Assembly: GCA_001950395.1 (NCBI GenBank)
Contig: BDLO01000001.1
Span: 843,979 to 907,978, forward strand
DNA length: 64,000 nucleotides
Direction: 5' to 3'
DNA from: Coriobacteriaceae bacterium EMTCatB1
GTDB taxonomy: Bacteria > Actinomycetota > Coriobacteriia > Anaerosomatales > Anaerosomataceae
Part shown: in pieces, positions 25,193 through 34,196 of the stretch
Position numbering within the stretch: position 1 is the first letter of the stretch
Layout of the letters: each line of letters starts with the position of its first letter
The notes under the pieces: generated by a model
What the model was told of the DNA's origin: nothing
The model's database searches: none
Seen by the model: only the letters and a program-made list of their open reading frames with translations
Translations under genes and position numbers: made by a program

Positions 25193-26860
25193 TCAGACGA
25201 CGACGCGCGCGATCTCCTCCAGCGACGTGAGCCCCAGGCGGACCTTCTCGAGTCCGTCTTGCCTGAGCGTGAGCATCCCCTGCTCGATGGCGACCTGCCG
25301 TATCTTCTCCGCAGTCGCCTCCTTCACGGTGAGGTCAGAGATCTCCTCGCTCACCAGCATGACCTCGTGGATGCCCATTCGGCCTTTGTATCCGGTGCCT
25401 CCGCACTTCTTGCAGCCGACTGCCCGGTAGATGCGCTCCGGCAGGTTGTCCTCCGGGAAGCCGGCGTCGATGAGGGCCTGCTTCGGCGGCGTGTACTCCT
25501 CCTTGCAGTCCTTGCAGAGGCGACGCGCGAGACGCTGCGCCAGCACGCAGTCGACGGCGGACGCCACGAGGAAGGGCTCCACCCCCATCTCGATGAGCCG
25601 CGTGATCGCACCCGGTGCGTCGTTGGTGTGCAGCGTAGAGAGCACCAGGTGACCGGTGAGCGCGGACTCGATGGCGATCTTCGCCGTCTCCTGGTCGCGG
25701 ATCTCGCCGACGAGGATGACGTCGGGCGAGCAGCGCAGGAACGAGCGTAGCGCCCGGGCGAACGTGAGCCCTGCCTTCGGGTTCGTCTGCACCTGGTTGA
25801 CACCCGGCAGACGGTACTCCACCGGGTCCTCGGCGGTGATGATGTGCCGCGAAGGTTCATTGAGGACGTTGACGGCCGCGTACAGGGTGGTGGACTTGCC
25901 CGAACCCGTCGGGCCCGTCACCAGGATGGCGCCGTACGGCTTGCGGAAGGACGACTCGAACCGCTCGAGCGACTGAGGCAGGAAGCCCAGGTCCTCGAGC
26001 TTCAGCATGATGTTGTCCTTGCGCAGGATACGAAGCACCACCCGCTCGCCGTACACGGTCGGCAGCGTCGAGACGCGGAAGTCCATCTTGTGCCCGCCGA
26101 TCGTGAGCGCCGTATGACCGTCCTGCGGCTTGCGCGACTCGGCGATGTCCATGTCGGACATGATCTTGAAGCGGCTTATGATGGCTTGTTGCGTAGACTT
26201 CGGGCTCCGCATCATCTCGTGCAGCACGCCGTCGATGCGGTAGCGGACACGGAGATCCTTCTCTTGCGGCTCGATGTGGATGTCTGAGGCCCTGTCCGCG
26301 ACGGCTTTGTTGATGATGTAGTTGACGAGCTTGACGATGGGCGCTTCGTCGACGAGCTCCGTGAGCTGCGAAAGATCGATCTCCTCTTCTTCCACAGCGC
26401 CAGCGTCCACGTCGATCTGCTCGGCGACGCGGTAGTACTCGTTGATGGCAGCGACGATGTCGTCTTTCGTCGAGATACCGGGCTTGATCTCGTAGCCGGT
26501 GATGATCCTCAAATCGTCGAGCGCAAGCACGTTGTGCGGGTCGGCCATCGCGACGACGAGACGCCCCTCCTCGTCGAACTCGACCGGCATGAGCGTGTAG
26601 CGGTTCGCGAGGTCTTTCGGGACGACGGCGATCGCCGCGGGATCGGGCTTCTGCTGCGCGAAGTCGATGTACGGGATGCCGATCTGACGCGCCATGACCG
26701 AGAGGATCGCGCCTTGCGAGGCGTATCCGAGGTCCACGAGGACGCGGCCGAGCGGGCTTCCAGTGGCCTTGTGCACTTCGAGGGCGTCGTTCAGCTGGCG
26801 CTCGGTGATGATTCCCGCGCGCACCAACAGCAGACCGAGACGTTCACCAGCTTCTGCCAA
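25193..26860 (-). CDS. pilB: Pilus extension ATPase PilB
   Basis: 555 residues. An N-terminal MshEN/GspE-N domain, known in some relatives to bind cyclic di-GMP, with GLLLVRAGIITERQL, is followed by the GspE ATPase: Walker A GPTGSGKSTT, Asp box AEDPVEYRLPG, Walker B LVGEIRD and the zinc motif CKDC...CKKC. TTG is the apparent start codon, with a weak GGGGGT site nine bases away. The 79-base upstream gap has a GCGCC/GGCGC hairpin. Paralogue of the gene at 31115-32797. Confidence 0.93.
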   Translation of the reverse strand: MAEAGERLGLLLVRAGIITERQLNDALEVHKATGSPLGRVLVDLGYASQGAILSVMARQIGIPYIDFAQQKPDPAAIAVVPKDLANRYTLMPVEFDEEGRLVVAMADPHNVLALDDLRIITGYEIKPGISTKDDIVAAINEYYRVAEQIDVDAGAVEEEEIDLSQLTELVDEAPIVKLVNYIINKAVADRASDIHIEPQEKDLRVRYRIDGVLHEMMRSPKSTQQAIISRFKIMSDMDIAESRKPQDGHTALTIGGHKMDFRVSTLPTVYGERVVLRILRKDNIMLKLEDLGFLPQSLERFESSFRKPYGAILVTGPTGSGKSTTLYAAVNVLNEPSRHIITAEDPVEYRLPGVNQVQTNPKAGLTFARALRSFLRCSPDVILVGEIRDQETAKIAIESALTGHLVLSTLHTNDAPGAITRLIEMGVEPFLVASAVDCVLAQRLARRLCKDCKEEYTPPKQALIDAGFPEDNLPERIYRAVGCKKCGGTGYKGRMGIHEVMLVSEEISDLTVKEATAEKIRQVAIEQGMLTLRQDGLEKVRLGLTSLEEIARVVV

Positions 26861-26939
26861 CTCAGACGACCCCCGTCACGCATCTCGCGCCCGACGGCGC
26901 ACAAGCCCACATAATGCTACGACGAAGATGCGGCGATTG

Positions 26940-27764
26940 CTACTGCTGAGCGCGCGACTGTGCTTGCTTGAGCTCGCTCAAGAGCGCGTTCGCGAGCCTT
27001 TGGAACTCGTCGTGCGTCCGGGTGCCGGGCCGGACGCCGATGCGGCCGGATCCCTGGGTGAAGTGCAGCTCCACGGGCGCCACGAGACGGTACTCGGGAG
27101 CAGGCGGGGCGGCTGCTGCCGGGACGGCAGCTGCGGGCGGAACGGCGGGTGGTGGGACGGCGGCCGCGGGTGGGACGGTGGCCGCGGGCGGGACGGCAGC
27201 TGTCGGCGGCGCGGTTATCGCAGGCGGGACGGCAGCCGCTGGTGGGGCAGCAGCCGCGGCCTGGTCGCTGATCGCCGACGGCGCCACAGGCGCCGGCGCC
27301 TGTGCGGCGGCGAGCTCTCGCTCGGCCTGCTCCTGCAAAGACGCGAGCAGGGCAGCGATGCGCTCGGTCTCGTCAGTCGGAGTCGACGCAACCGTGACGG
27401 CGGACGGCTCCTCAGGGCGAGCTTCCAGAATGGCGGGCGACAACTGCACCGATGGCTCAGGTGGCGTCGCTTGATTGGTCGCCGCGGGCTCGAAAGCATC
27501 AGCCGCGGCTTCCCCGCGCGTCTCGGACCCTGTCTCTCGCGTCCTGGAAGGCGCGAACGGGTCGGCGTCGAGGACGGGGGGAGGACCGCCAGGAACGATC
27601 GGCTCCGGAATCGCCTCGACCTCGCCTGAGGGCTGAGCGACCGCTTGCCGTCGGCGAGCTCGTGCTGCACCCGAGACGTAGCCGACGACCGCGGCTACGA
27701 GATACAAGACCGCCACGACCGACAAGAACGCGAGCCCGCCAAGGATGTACAGTCGCGGATCCAA
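26940..27764 (-). CDS. Membrane-anchored protein with Pro/Ala-rich linker, function unknown
   Basis: 274 residues: one N-terminal membrane helix (about 6-31), a basic stop-transfer (ARARRR), then a long low-complexity region of Ala, Pro and Val with short AAVPP-type repeats, and a C-terminal ~45-residue segment (VELHFTQGSGRIGVRPGTRTHDEFQRLANALLSEL) that looks folded. TTG start, four bases after the stop of the MglA-like GTPase, so co-expressed with the pilus control genes. It may tether a cytoplasmic partner to the membrane. This is speculation from layout. Confidence 0.6.
   Translation of the reverse strand: MDPRLYILGGLAFLSVVAVLYLVAAVVGYVSGAARARRRQAVAQPSGEVEAIPEPIVPGGPPPVLDADPFAPSRTRETGSETRGEAAADAFEPAATNQATPPEPSVQLSPAILEARPEEPSAVTVASTPTDETERIAALLASLQEQAERELAAAQAPAPVAPSAISDQAAAAAPPAAAVPPAITAPPTAAVPPAATVPPAAAVPPPAVPPAAAVPAAAAPPAPEYRLVAPVELHFTQGSGRIGVRPGTRTHDEFQRLANALLSELKQAQSRAQQ
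27121..27258 (+). repeat. Short imperfect tandem repeats (15-21 bp) in a Pro/Ala linker
   Basis: About eight GGGACGGCAGCCGCGGGT-like units of 15, 18 or 21 bases, all in phase with codons of the membrane-anchored protein, encoding A-V-P-P-A type repeats. Probably prone to length variation between strains. Confidence 0.75.
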
Positions 27765-27768
27765 AGCC

Positions 27769-28296
27769 TCAGCTCATGCTTTCCAGGATGCGATAGAGCA
27801 GTCCAAGCAATACGGCCTTCACGCTTTCCTTGCTGCGAGCATCGCACGGCAGTAGAGGCACGTCGGCCGACAACCCGAGCTCGGATCGGATGCGGGCGAG
27901 CGATGCTGTGTCGTCCGCCTCCACTTTGTTCGCCGCCACGACGAAGGGCACGTCAGACATGTTCGTGAAGAAGTCGATCATCGAGCGTGCGTCAGAGATC
28001 GAGTCGGCGGACAGCCCGTCGACGAGAAGCACGAATCCGAGCATGCCCTCGGAAAGCGTCTCCCACATGAACGAGAACCGCTCCTGGCCAGGAGTGCCGA
28101 AGAGGTACAGGACCACGTCGTCGGAGATCGTGATGCGGCCGAAGTCCATCGCGACCGTCGTCTCGCCGCCGCCTTCGCCGGAGATGTCGCTGACCTGCCG
28201 CTCCGTGGACAGCACGGTGATCTCGCTCACCGCCTTGATGAAGGTGGTCTTACCAGCGTTGAACGGGCCCGTGACGACGACTTTCACTGACTGCAT
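27769..28296 (-). CDS. MglA-like small GTPase
   Basis: 175-residue Ras-like GTPase. P-loop GPFNAGKTTF at 9-18, switch region with Thr-containing ETTVAMDFGRI, switch II FGTPGQERFSF and the base-specificity motif ANKVE (N/TKxD variant). Bacterial proteins of this family control polarity (MglA in Myxococcus) or act with roadblock partners in Streptomyces conservons. Here the roadblock and DUF4388 proteins are just upstream and the pilus motor genes just downstream, which supports a role in positioning or gating pili. This role is inferred. Confidence 0.8.
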   Translation of the reverse strand: MQSVKVVVTGPFNAGKTTFIKAVSEITVLSTERQVSDISGEGGGETTVAMDFGRITISDDVVLYLFGTPGQERFSFMWETLSEGMLGFVLLVDGLSADSISDARSMIDFFTNMSDVPFVVAANKVEADDTASLARIRSELGLSADVPLLPCDARSKESVKAVLLGLLYRILESMS

Positions 28297-28314
28297 GCGG
28301 GTTCCGCTCCTCGT

Positions 28315-30285
28315 CTACAGCTTCTCGATGCCATCGATGATCTTGAGCACCAGGTCCCGGTCGACGAGCCGGTCTCGGTGGATAGAGGGCTGCTCCCCCG
28401 GCTCAGGCAGCTTGGAGACCGTGGCCGTCGGACGCGGCCTGGACGTGCCGCCGCCCGTCAGCGCCGTGATCTCGTCGGTGAGAGCGCTCGTGAGCGTCAC
28501 GTCGCTCTCGAACTCCGCGAGGTACGCGTCCGTCGAAATGACCTTCGGCGCTTCCTCGGGCTCGGAAGACGCTGTAGTCTCTTCTTCCCCTCCGAGCGAG
28601 CGCAGCAGCTCCGAGAGCACGGCGTCTGTGGACACCTGCTCGACTGCCGGCTGCCCCGCTTCCTGAGCCCCCAGCGGTTCGCGGACTGCGGGTTCGCCCG
28701 CGTCTTGCGTCCCGAGCGCCTCGCTGGCCGCGGGCTCCTCCGCCTCCACGGTTCCCAGGGGCTCGCTGATTTCTTGCTCTTCCGCAGGGAACTCTCCGAG
28801 CCCGAGCGCGAGCAGGTCTTTCTCGAGGTCGCCGGTGGGAACGAACGACGGCGTCGGAGGCACCGGCGGCTGCTCGACCGACTGCGCTTCCTCCTCGAGC
28901 ACGGGCGCGACGGGGATCTCGCCGAGCTCAGCCGGCGAGATAGGCCCTGCAGCCGCAACCGGTTCCGCTTCGAGTGGCATCTCAGCTAGGGACGTCTCAG
29001 GCCACGTGGGCTGCAGCTCCTCGATGGCAGGCCCAAGGACCGCCTCTTCTGCCACAGGCTCGGCTGTTGCCTGCGGCACGGCCTCGACCTCCTGCGGTGG
29101 CGCCGACACTTCCGGAGCCGCGGCAGGCGCCTCGAAGCCAGCGGTGATGCTCTGCTCTTCCGTCGGGAGCTCGATCACAGGCGCCGCCTGCTCTTCAGGA
29201 ACCTCGACGCCCGCCGGCTCCGGATGCGGCTTCAGTACCGCGCCCATGACCTGCTCGAACACCGCCATGTCGTCTGCGCTCGGCGCCGCCTTGGGACCGG
29301 CGAGGAACTCGGGTTCCTCGACCGGCTCGCGAGGCGGAGCAGCAGGCGCCTCCGCGGCCTCCGCCTGCGTGGCCTCCGGCTCGGGCGCCGCCTCGACCGC
29401 TGGTTCAGGAGCAGCAAGGACCTCCGTCTCGGGAGCGGCGGGCGCAGGAACGGCTGGCTCTGGAGCGGCCGTCGCTGCAGCTGCTTGAAGCTTCGCCGCC
29501 TCGGCGGCTTGCGCTGCGCGGCGCGCCTCGCGCTCCGCGCGTTCTGCGCGCAAGCGCTCGACCTCGTCGTCGGAGGCTACCTCCAGCAGTCCCGCTGAGA
29601 AGAGACCGTAGATGACGCGCGCGACCTCGAAGTCGGTCTTTCCGAGGTCACGAGCGAGCTCGGCCACGCTGCGCGTGCCGTCCGTCAGAAGGAGCAGGTT
29701 CCATTCCGTGGGCTTGAGCGAGATCTCGAAGGTTCCCTCGCCGGGCGCGGTGGCCATCTTGAAGACCATGTCCATCGAGGGGACCTTCTTCTTGATGCGG
29801 TTCCACTCCTCGATGCGACGGCTGCCCTCCATCACGATGTTCTCGACTGACACCGACAGACCGATGTCCTCGTCGACGACCTCTGGCAGTATCTCGAAGT
29901 CGAACTCGCCCTCGTCCCACCGCATCAGGTCGAAGATGGTGTCTTGGATCTGCTCCTGGACGAACGCTTCGAGAACGGGCTGGGTGATGTAGCCCTCGTC
30001 CACGAGGATCTGCCCGAGACGGCGGCCGCCGGCAGGCTCCTGAGAGCGGATCTCGATCGCCTTGGCAAGCGCGCTCGGAGTGATGCGCCCCGCGTTCACG
30101 AGACGCTGACCAAGGGGCTCGCGATTCCAGTCCGATTGCGCGAAGAACACCTCTCCGTCGCGGAACCAGATCGAGCCCTCCGCGTCAGAACGCTTGATGC
30201 GCAGAACCCCCGTCTTCTTGCTCAGCTGGACCAGCTGGAAGACATCTGGAAGACTGAAGTCTCTGAGGTTGCCGCGAAGCGCCAT
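28315..30285 (-). CDS. DUF4388 (PATAN) domain protein with long acidic disordered C-terminal half
   Basis: 656 residues. Residues 1-~240: a DUF4388 domain (GNLRDFSLPDVFQLVQLSKKTGVLRI, DGEVFFAQ), followed by an MshEN-like segment (RLGQILVDEGYITQPVLEAF) and a winged-helix-like piece (LLLLTDGTRSVAELARDLG). Residues ~250-600 are Ala/Glu/Pro-rich, low complexity, with three 14-residue repeats. DUF4388 proteins occur with MglA/roadblock modules and in two-component output. Cytoplasmic. It follows the roadblock gene by 60 bases. Confidence 0.75.
   Translation of the reverse strand: MALRGNLRDFSLPDVFQLVQLSKKTGVLRIKRSDAEGSIWFRDGEVFFAQSDWNREPLGQRLVNAGRITPSALAKAIEIRSQEPAGGRRLGQILVDEGYITQPVLEAFVQEQIQDTIFDLMRWDEGEFDFEILPEVVDEDIGLSVSVENIVMEGSRRIEEWNRIKKKVPSMDMVFKMATAPGEGTFEISLKPTEWNLLLLTDGTRSVAELARDLGKTDFEVARVIYGLFSAGLLEVASDDEVERLRAERAEREARRAAQAAEAAKLQAAAATAAPEPAVPAPAAPETEVLAAPEPAVEAAPEPEATQAEAAEAPAAPPREPVEEPEFLAGPKAAPSADDMAVFEQVMGAVLKPHPEPAGVEVPEEQAAPVIELPTEEQSITAGFEAPAAAPEVSAPPQEVEAVPQATAEPVAEEAVLGPAIEELQPTWPETSLAEMPLEAEPVAAAGPISPAELGEIPVAPVLEEEAQSVEQPPVPPTPSFVPTGDLEKDLLALGLGEFPAEEQEISEPLGTVEAEEPAASEALGTQDAGEPAVREPLGAQEAGQPAVEQVSTDAVLSELLRSLGGEEETTASSEPEEAPKVISTDAYLAEFESDVTLTSALTDEITALTGGGTSRPRPTATVSKLPEPGEQPSIHRDRLVDRDLVLKIIDGIEKL
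28642..28767 (-). repeat. Three 42-bp imperfect tandem repeats inside the DUF4388 gene
   Basis: Encodes three 14-residue units of the form S-E-P-L-G-T-x-E-A-x-E-P-A-V, one after another. In-frame and acidic, within the disordered region. It is a coding repeat, not a CRISPR array. Confidence 0.75.
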
Positions 30286-30345
30286 GTCGCCTGCGTTCGC
30301 CCTTCCCGTCTGCGCTGCCTCCGCCGCGCGCGGCGGCCTCCCCCG

Positions 30346-30993
30346 CTACCCGAGGATCTCCGCTACCTGCGCTGCGGCCGTCTTCATATCGTACAGGACA
30401 AGCCCGAGCTTGGCTTGCGCGCTCGCCATCACGGTCAGGACCGCGCGCGAACCAGCAGCCACCAACAGCACGTACCCGTCCTCCCCCTCGATGAACACTT
30501 GCGAAAGGTGACCCCTGCCCAGCTCCGCCGCAGCCCGCTCGCCGAGGCCGAGGATAGCGGCTGACATAGCGCCGACTCGGTCGGACTGCATACCTGCCGG
30601 AAGGGCTGCAGCCATGGTGAAACCGTCGAGACTCACGAGCGCAGCGGCTTGGATGTCAGGATCGCCCTGGATGAGCCCGTCGAGAACAGCAGCGAGCCGC
30701 TCCTCACGAGACGCCGGTTGGCCGACGGTCGCGACGGGCCGCGACGTGATCGGCGGCGCGATCGGCGCTTGCGGCGCAGGAGCCGACGGCGGCGCAGCGG
30801 CGACTGCAGGAGCAGGGGGCGCCTGCTGCGGCGCAGGGGGCGCTACCGGAGCGGCGGCAGCGCTCGGCGCGGCAGCCGCCGGCGCGGTCGCCTGATGCGG
30901 GATCACGACCGGCGGTTTGAGCAGGTCGTCGTCCTCGATCGGTTGCACGTCGGCATCGCTGATGAAGTAGTCGCCGACTCCTTGGTCGACCAT
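30346..30993 (-). CDS. Roadblock/LC7 domain protein
   Basis: 215 residues. An acidic N terminus (DADVQPIEDDDLLKPP), an Ala/Pro linker of about 60 residues, and a C-terminal roadblock domain (~98-215; AALVSLDGFTMAAALP, LSQVFIEGEDGYVLLV, LGLVLYDMK). Roadblock proteins are the usual GTPase-activating partners of MglA-like GTPases. The GGAGG at the upstream end is spaced eight bases from the ATG at 30993, which is chosen over a GTG that overlaps the site. The 121-base gap upstream shows no clear promoter. Confidence 0.85.
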   Translation of the reverse strand: MVDQGVGDYFISDADVQPIEDDDLLKPPVVIPHQATAPAAAAPSAAAAPVAPPAPQQAPPAPAVAAAPPSAPAPQAPIAPPITSRPVATVGQPASREERLAAVLDGLIQGDPDIQAAALVSLDGFTMAAALPAGMQSDRVGAMSAAILGLGERAAAELGRGHLSQVFIEGEDGYVLLVAAGSRAVLTVMASAQAKLGLVLYDMKTAAAQVAEILG

Positions 30994-31114
30994 CCCATAC
31001 ACCTCCGAGCGCGGGTCGTGCGCGAAAGCCGCGACGCGAACGCACAGCGTCTACGCTGCGCGAACGTGCTCAGTTTCTCACGCTTGGCAGACTGATACAA
31101 CAGCCAGGGGGCGG

Positions 31115-32797
31115 CTACACGACGACGCGCAGCACTTCTTCAATCGAAGTGAGCCCCATCCGCACCTTCTCGAAGCCATCGTCCCTGAGCGTGCGCATCC
31201 CCTGCGATACCGCGATCCGCTTGATCTCGTCGCCTGAAGCGTGCTCCACGCACGCCCGCTCGATCTCCTCGGTGACCGTCATGACCTCGTGGATGCCCAT
31301 ACGGCCCTTGTAGCCGATGTTGTTGCACTTGTTGCAGCCCACCGGCCTGTACAGAGTCGGGATGTTGCCTGGCTCGTACGGGAATCCGACTCGGTCGAGC
31401 GTCTCTGGATCCGGCGTGTACGGCTGCTTGCACTCCTTGCACAGCCGCCTCGCGAGACGCTGGGCAAGCACGCAGTTCACCGCCGATGCCGTGAGGAACG
31501 GCTCGACGCCCATCTCGGTGAGCCGTGTGAGCGCAGACGGCGCGTCGTTGGTGTGCAGGGTCGACAGAACGAGATGGCCCGTGAGCGCGGCTTCGATGGC
31601 GATCGTGGCGGTCTCCTTGTCACGGATCTCGCCGATCATCACCACGTCCGGGTCCTGGCGCAGTATCGAGCGCAGCGCAGCGGCGAAGGTGAGCCCCGCC
31701 TTCTCGTTCACCTGCACTTGCGAGAGGCCCGCAAGGCGGTACTCGACCGGGTCCTCGACCGTGATGAGGTTGACGGTGGGCTTCGTCGTACGGTTGATCG
31801 CCGCGTACAGCGTGGTCGACTTGCCTGACCCCGTCGGGCCGGTGACGAGGATCGCGCCGTACGGCTTGTCGAGCGCGGCGAGCAGCTTCTGCATCGGCTC
31901 GTCGAGGAAGCCGAGGTCTTCGAGGCCGAGCATGATCGCGTCCTTGCGCAGGAGACGCATGACGGACATCTCGCCGTTGACCGCGGGGAGCACCGCCACA
32001 CGGAAGTCGACTTCCTTGCCGTCCAGCACGACGCCGAACCGGCCGTCTTGCGGGATGCGCTTCTCCGCGATGTCCATGCCCGAGGCGATCTTGATGCGGC
32101 TGATGAGCTGACGGTGCAGCTTCTTTGGCGCGCGCATCACTTCCTGACACACGCCGTCGATGCGGTACCTGACGCGGAGATCGTTCTCGAGCGGCTCCAC
32201 GTAGATGTCGCCAGCGCCCTGGCGGATCGCCTCGGTCACGATGATGTTCATGAGCTTGGCAACCGGGGCGCTCTCGTCAGCGGCCTCTTCCTCGGCTTCT
32301 CGCTCGGCCTCGACGGTCGTGCCCTCCAAGTCGCCCACCATGCGGTCGACGTCTTGGTGCATCGTCGCGAACTTCTCGATGGCCGAGAGCACGTCGCTTT
32401 CCGTAGCTACGACGGGCCTGACCTCGTAGCCCGTAACGATGCGCAGGTCGTCGATGGCGAAGATGTTGGCCGGGTCGGCCATCGCGACCAAGAGCTCGTC
32501 TTCCTCGATCTTGATCGGCAGCGCTTTGTGCCGTTTCGCCAGGTCAGGGCTGAGCATCATGGCCGCGTTGGGGTCGATCTCGTAACCACCGAGGTCGACG
32601 AAGGCGAGCCCCATGTTCTCGGCCACGGCCTGCGCGATGCGCTGCTCGCTCGCAAGACCCATCTCGACGAGGACGGAGGTGAGCGAGACGTCTTCTGCCT
32701 CGCTCTTCTTGAGCGCCTCCTCCAGCTGCTCAGGCGTGCAGACGCCGGCCTGCACGAGGATCTTGCCGAGGCGCCGTCCTGAAGCCGCCGCCGTCAT
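31115..32797 (-). CDS. Second PilB/GspE-type ATPase
   Basis: 560 residues with the same architecture as the PilB at 25193: MshEN domain (LGKILVQAGVCTPEQL), GspE ATPase with GPTGSGKSTT, VEDPVEYRLAG, MIGEIRD, STLHTNDAP and the zinc pair CKEC...CNKC. The C termini of the two are almost interchangeable (KVRMGLTSIEEVLRVVV here). All catalytic motifs are intact, so this is not a decayed copy. It overlaps aroE by four bases and leads into the roadblock gene. Confidence 0.9.
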   Translation of the reverse strand: MTAAASGRRLGKILVQAGVCTPEQLEEALKKSEAEDVSLTSVLVEMGLASEQRIAQAVAENMGLAFVDLGGYEIDPNAAMMLSPDLAKRHKALPIKIEEDELLVAMADPANIFAIDDLRIVTGYEVRPVVATESDVLSAIEKFATMHQDVDRMVGDLEGTTVEAEREAEEEAADESAPVAKLMNIIVTEAIRQGAGDIYVEPLENDLRVRYRIDGVCQEVMRAPKKLHRQLISRIKIASGMDIAEKRIPQDGRFGVVLDGKEVDFRVAVLPAVNGEMSVMRLLRKDAIMLGLEDLGFLDEPMQKLLAALDKPYGAILVTGPTGSGKSTTLYAAINRTTKPTVNLITVEDPVEYRLAGLSQVQVNEKAGLTFAAALRSILRQDPDVVMIGEIRDKETATIAIEAALTGHLVLSTLHTNDAPSALTRLTEMGVEPFLTASAVNCVLAQRLARRLCKECKQPYTPDPETLDRVGFPYEPGNIPTLYRPVGCNKCNNIGYKGRMGIHEVMTVTEEIERACVEHASGDEIKRIAVSQGMRTLRDDGFEKVRMGLTSIEEVLRVVV

Positions 32798-33687
32798 CGC
32801 TCGCTCTCCGCTGCGCTCGGTCGGGCGAGCGCCTCCTCAGCCGCTCGCCGCATCACGTCGCGTGGCACTTTCAGCTGCGAGGCTCCGCTCCAGATCTCGA
32901 TCGCGAGAGCGCCCTGCTCCACGAGCATCGGCAGCCCGCCTATAACGGTCGCCCCGGCATCTCGGGCCACGCGCATGAGGTCCGTCTCGGGACGCTGGTA
33001 GATCATGTCGCACACCACCTGGCCCTCGTGCAGCCACTCGGGCGGCACCGGGCTTGGGTCGCCGTCCACCATGCCCACAGGCGTCGCATTGATGACGAGA
33101 TCTGCCGACTCGACCGCCTCGCGTGCGTCCCGGTCGAGCGGAAGAGCGACCGCTGACGCCCCTCGCAAGTACGGACGCATGCGCTCCACGATCGCCTCAG
33201 CGCGCTCCACCGAGCGGTTCACGACGGCGACGCTCGAGGCCTTCCCGACGATGAGACCCACCACTGCGGCCCCAGCGGCCCCACCAGCGCCGATGACGAC
33301 TGCCTTCTTGCCAGCGGGATCGAAACCGACCTCCGCTTTCAGGGCATCGATGAGCCCCCGTCCGTCCGTGTTGTATCCCACGAGCGTTCCGTCCACGCAG
33401 TGCACGGTGTTCACCGCGTCCGCCATCTGCGCGAACATCGCGACCTCGTCGCACAGCGGGAGGATCGCTTGCTTGTATGGCATCGTGACGTTGAAGCCGA
33501 CGAATGGCAGCGCGCGCACCGCGTCCACGAACCGCACGAGCCCGCCCTGGTCCTGCACCGGGAATGGCAGGTACACCCAGTTCAGCTCGAGCGCCTCGTA
33601 CGCGGCGTTGTGCATCGCCGGCGACAGCGTGCGGTCGATCGGCCACCCTACGACGCCTGCGAGCCTCGTCCGTCCGTCTATCCGCAT
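32794..33687 (-). CDS. aroE: Shikimate dehydrogenase
   Basis: 297 residues. Reduces 3-dehydroshikimate with NADPH. N-terminal substrate site SPAMHNAAYEAL, catalytic Lys in NVTMPYKQAI, Asp in GYNTDGRG, and the NADP loop VIGAGGAAGAAV are present. The ATG has a clear GAGGAG site. The frame is open 60 codons further upstream but does not fit the family. It begins inside the end of the YqeG gene (10-base overlap). Confidence 0.95.
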   Translation of the reverse strand: MRIDGRTRLAGVVGWPIDRTLSPAMHNAAYEALELNWVYLPFPVQDQGGLVRFVDAVRALPFVGFNVTMPYKQAILPLCDEVAMFAQMADAVNTVHCVDGTLVGYNTDGRGLIDALKAEVGFDPAGKKAVVIGAGGAAGAAVVGLIVGKASSVAVVNRSVERAEAIVERMRPYLRGASAVALPLDRDAREAVESADLVINATPVGMVDGDPSPVPPEWLHEGQVVCDMIYQRPETDLMRVARDAGATVIGGLPMLVEQGALAIEIWSGASQLKVPRDVMRRAAEEALARPSAAESER

Positions 33688-34190
33688 GAGGACTCCTCTG
33701 ATGCGCGCTCTGCAGCGCTCTTCCCCATTATGAGCGACTCGAGCCGTCGAAGCATCAAGGTGTGCGGCAAGTCGTACGACGAGCGAGGCGGGACCATGAT
33801 GGACGTACACCCGACGATCCGCGCACCGAGCACGTCGGTGAAGAGCTGATCGCCGATGACCACGCACTCGCGCGCCCTGACGCCAAGGATCGCTAGCGCG
33901 CGCCAGAAGGCGAACGGCAGCGGCTTGATCGCTTTGGCGACGAGCGGCAATCCGAGCTCGGCCGCGACCTCCCTAGCCCTCTCGTGCCAGTTGTTCGAGA
34001 CGAGGCACACGCGAAAACCGGCTGCTTGCACCTTCGCGAGCCATTCGCGCACGGATGCGGGCACGTCGTCTTGGTCGCGAGGCAGAAGCGTGTTGTCGAG
34101 GTCGACGATCGCGACCGAAGCACCCATCGACGCGAGGCGCTCCGGCGCGATGCTCTCGACGTTCGCACAGAACCTGTCGGGTCGCAGCAC
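33678..34190 (-). CDS. YqeG family HAD-type phosphatase
   Basis: 170 residues, HAD type IIIA. The nucleophile motif DLDNTLLPRD gives the two catalytic aspartates, followed by SNNWHERAREVA and a C-terminal GDQLFTDVLGAR (motif IV). Sits directly before aroE, where yqeG-aroE is a common neighbour pair. The natural substrate is not established for the family. Confidence 0.88.
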   Translation of the reverse strand: MLRPDRFCANVESIAPERLASMGASVAIVDLDNTLLPRDQDDVPASVREWLAKVQAAGFRVCLVSNNWHERAREVAAELGLPLVAKAIKPLPFAFWRALAILGVRARECVVIGDQLFTDVLGARIVGCTSIMVPPRSSYDLPHTLMLRRLESLIMGKSAAERASEESSCG

Positions 34191-34196
34191 TGGGCC

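Noticed and set aside
27121-27258. CRISPR-like repeat array
   Set aside because: Units are 15-21 bases without spacers and all encode an Ala/Pro linker in phase with the gene.
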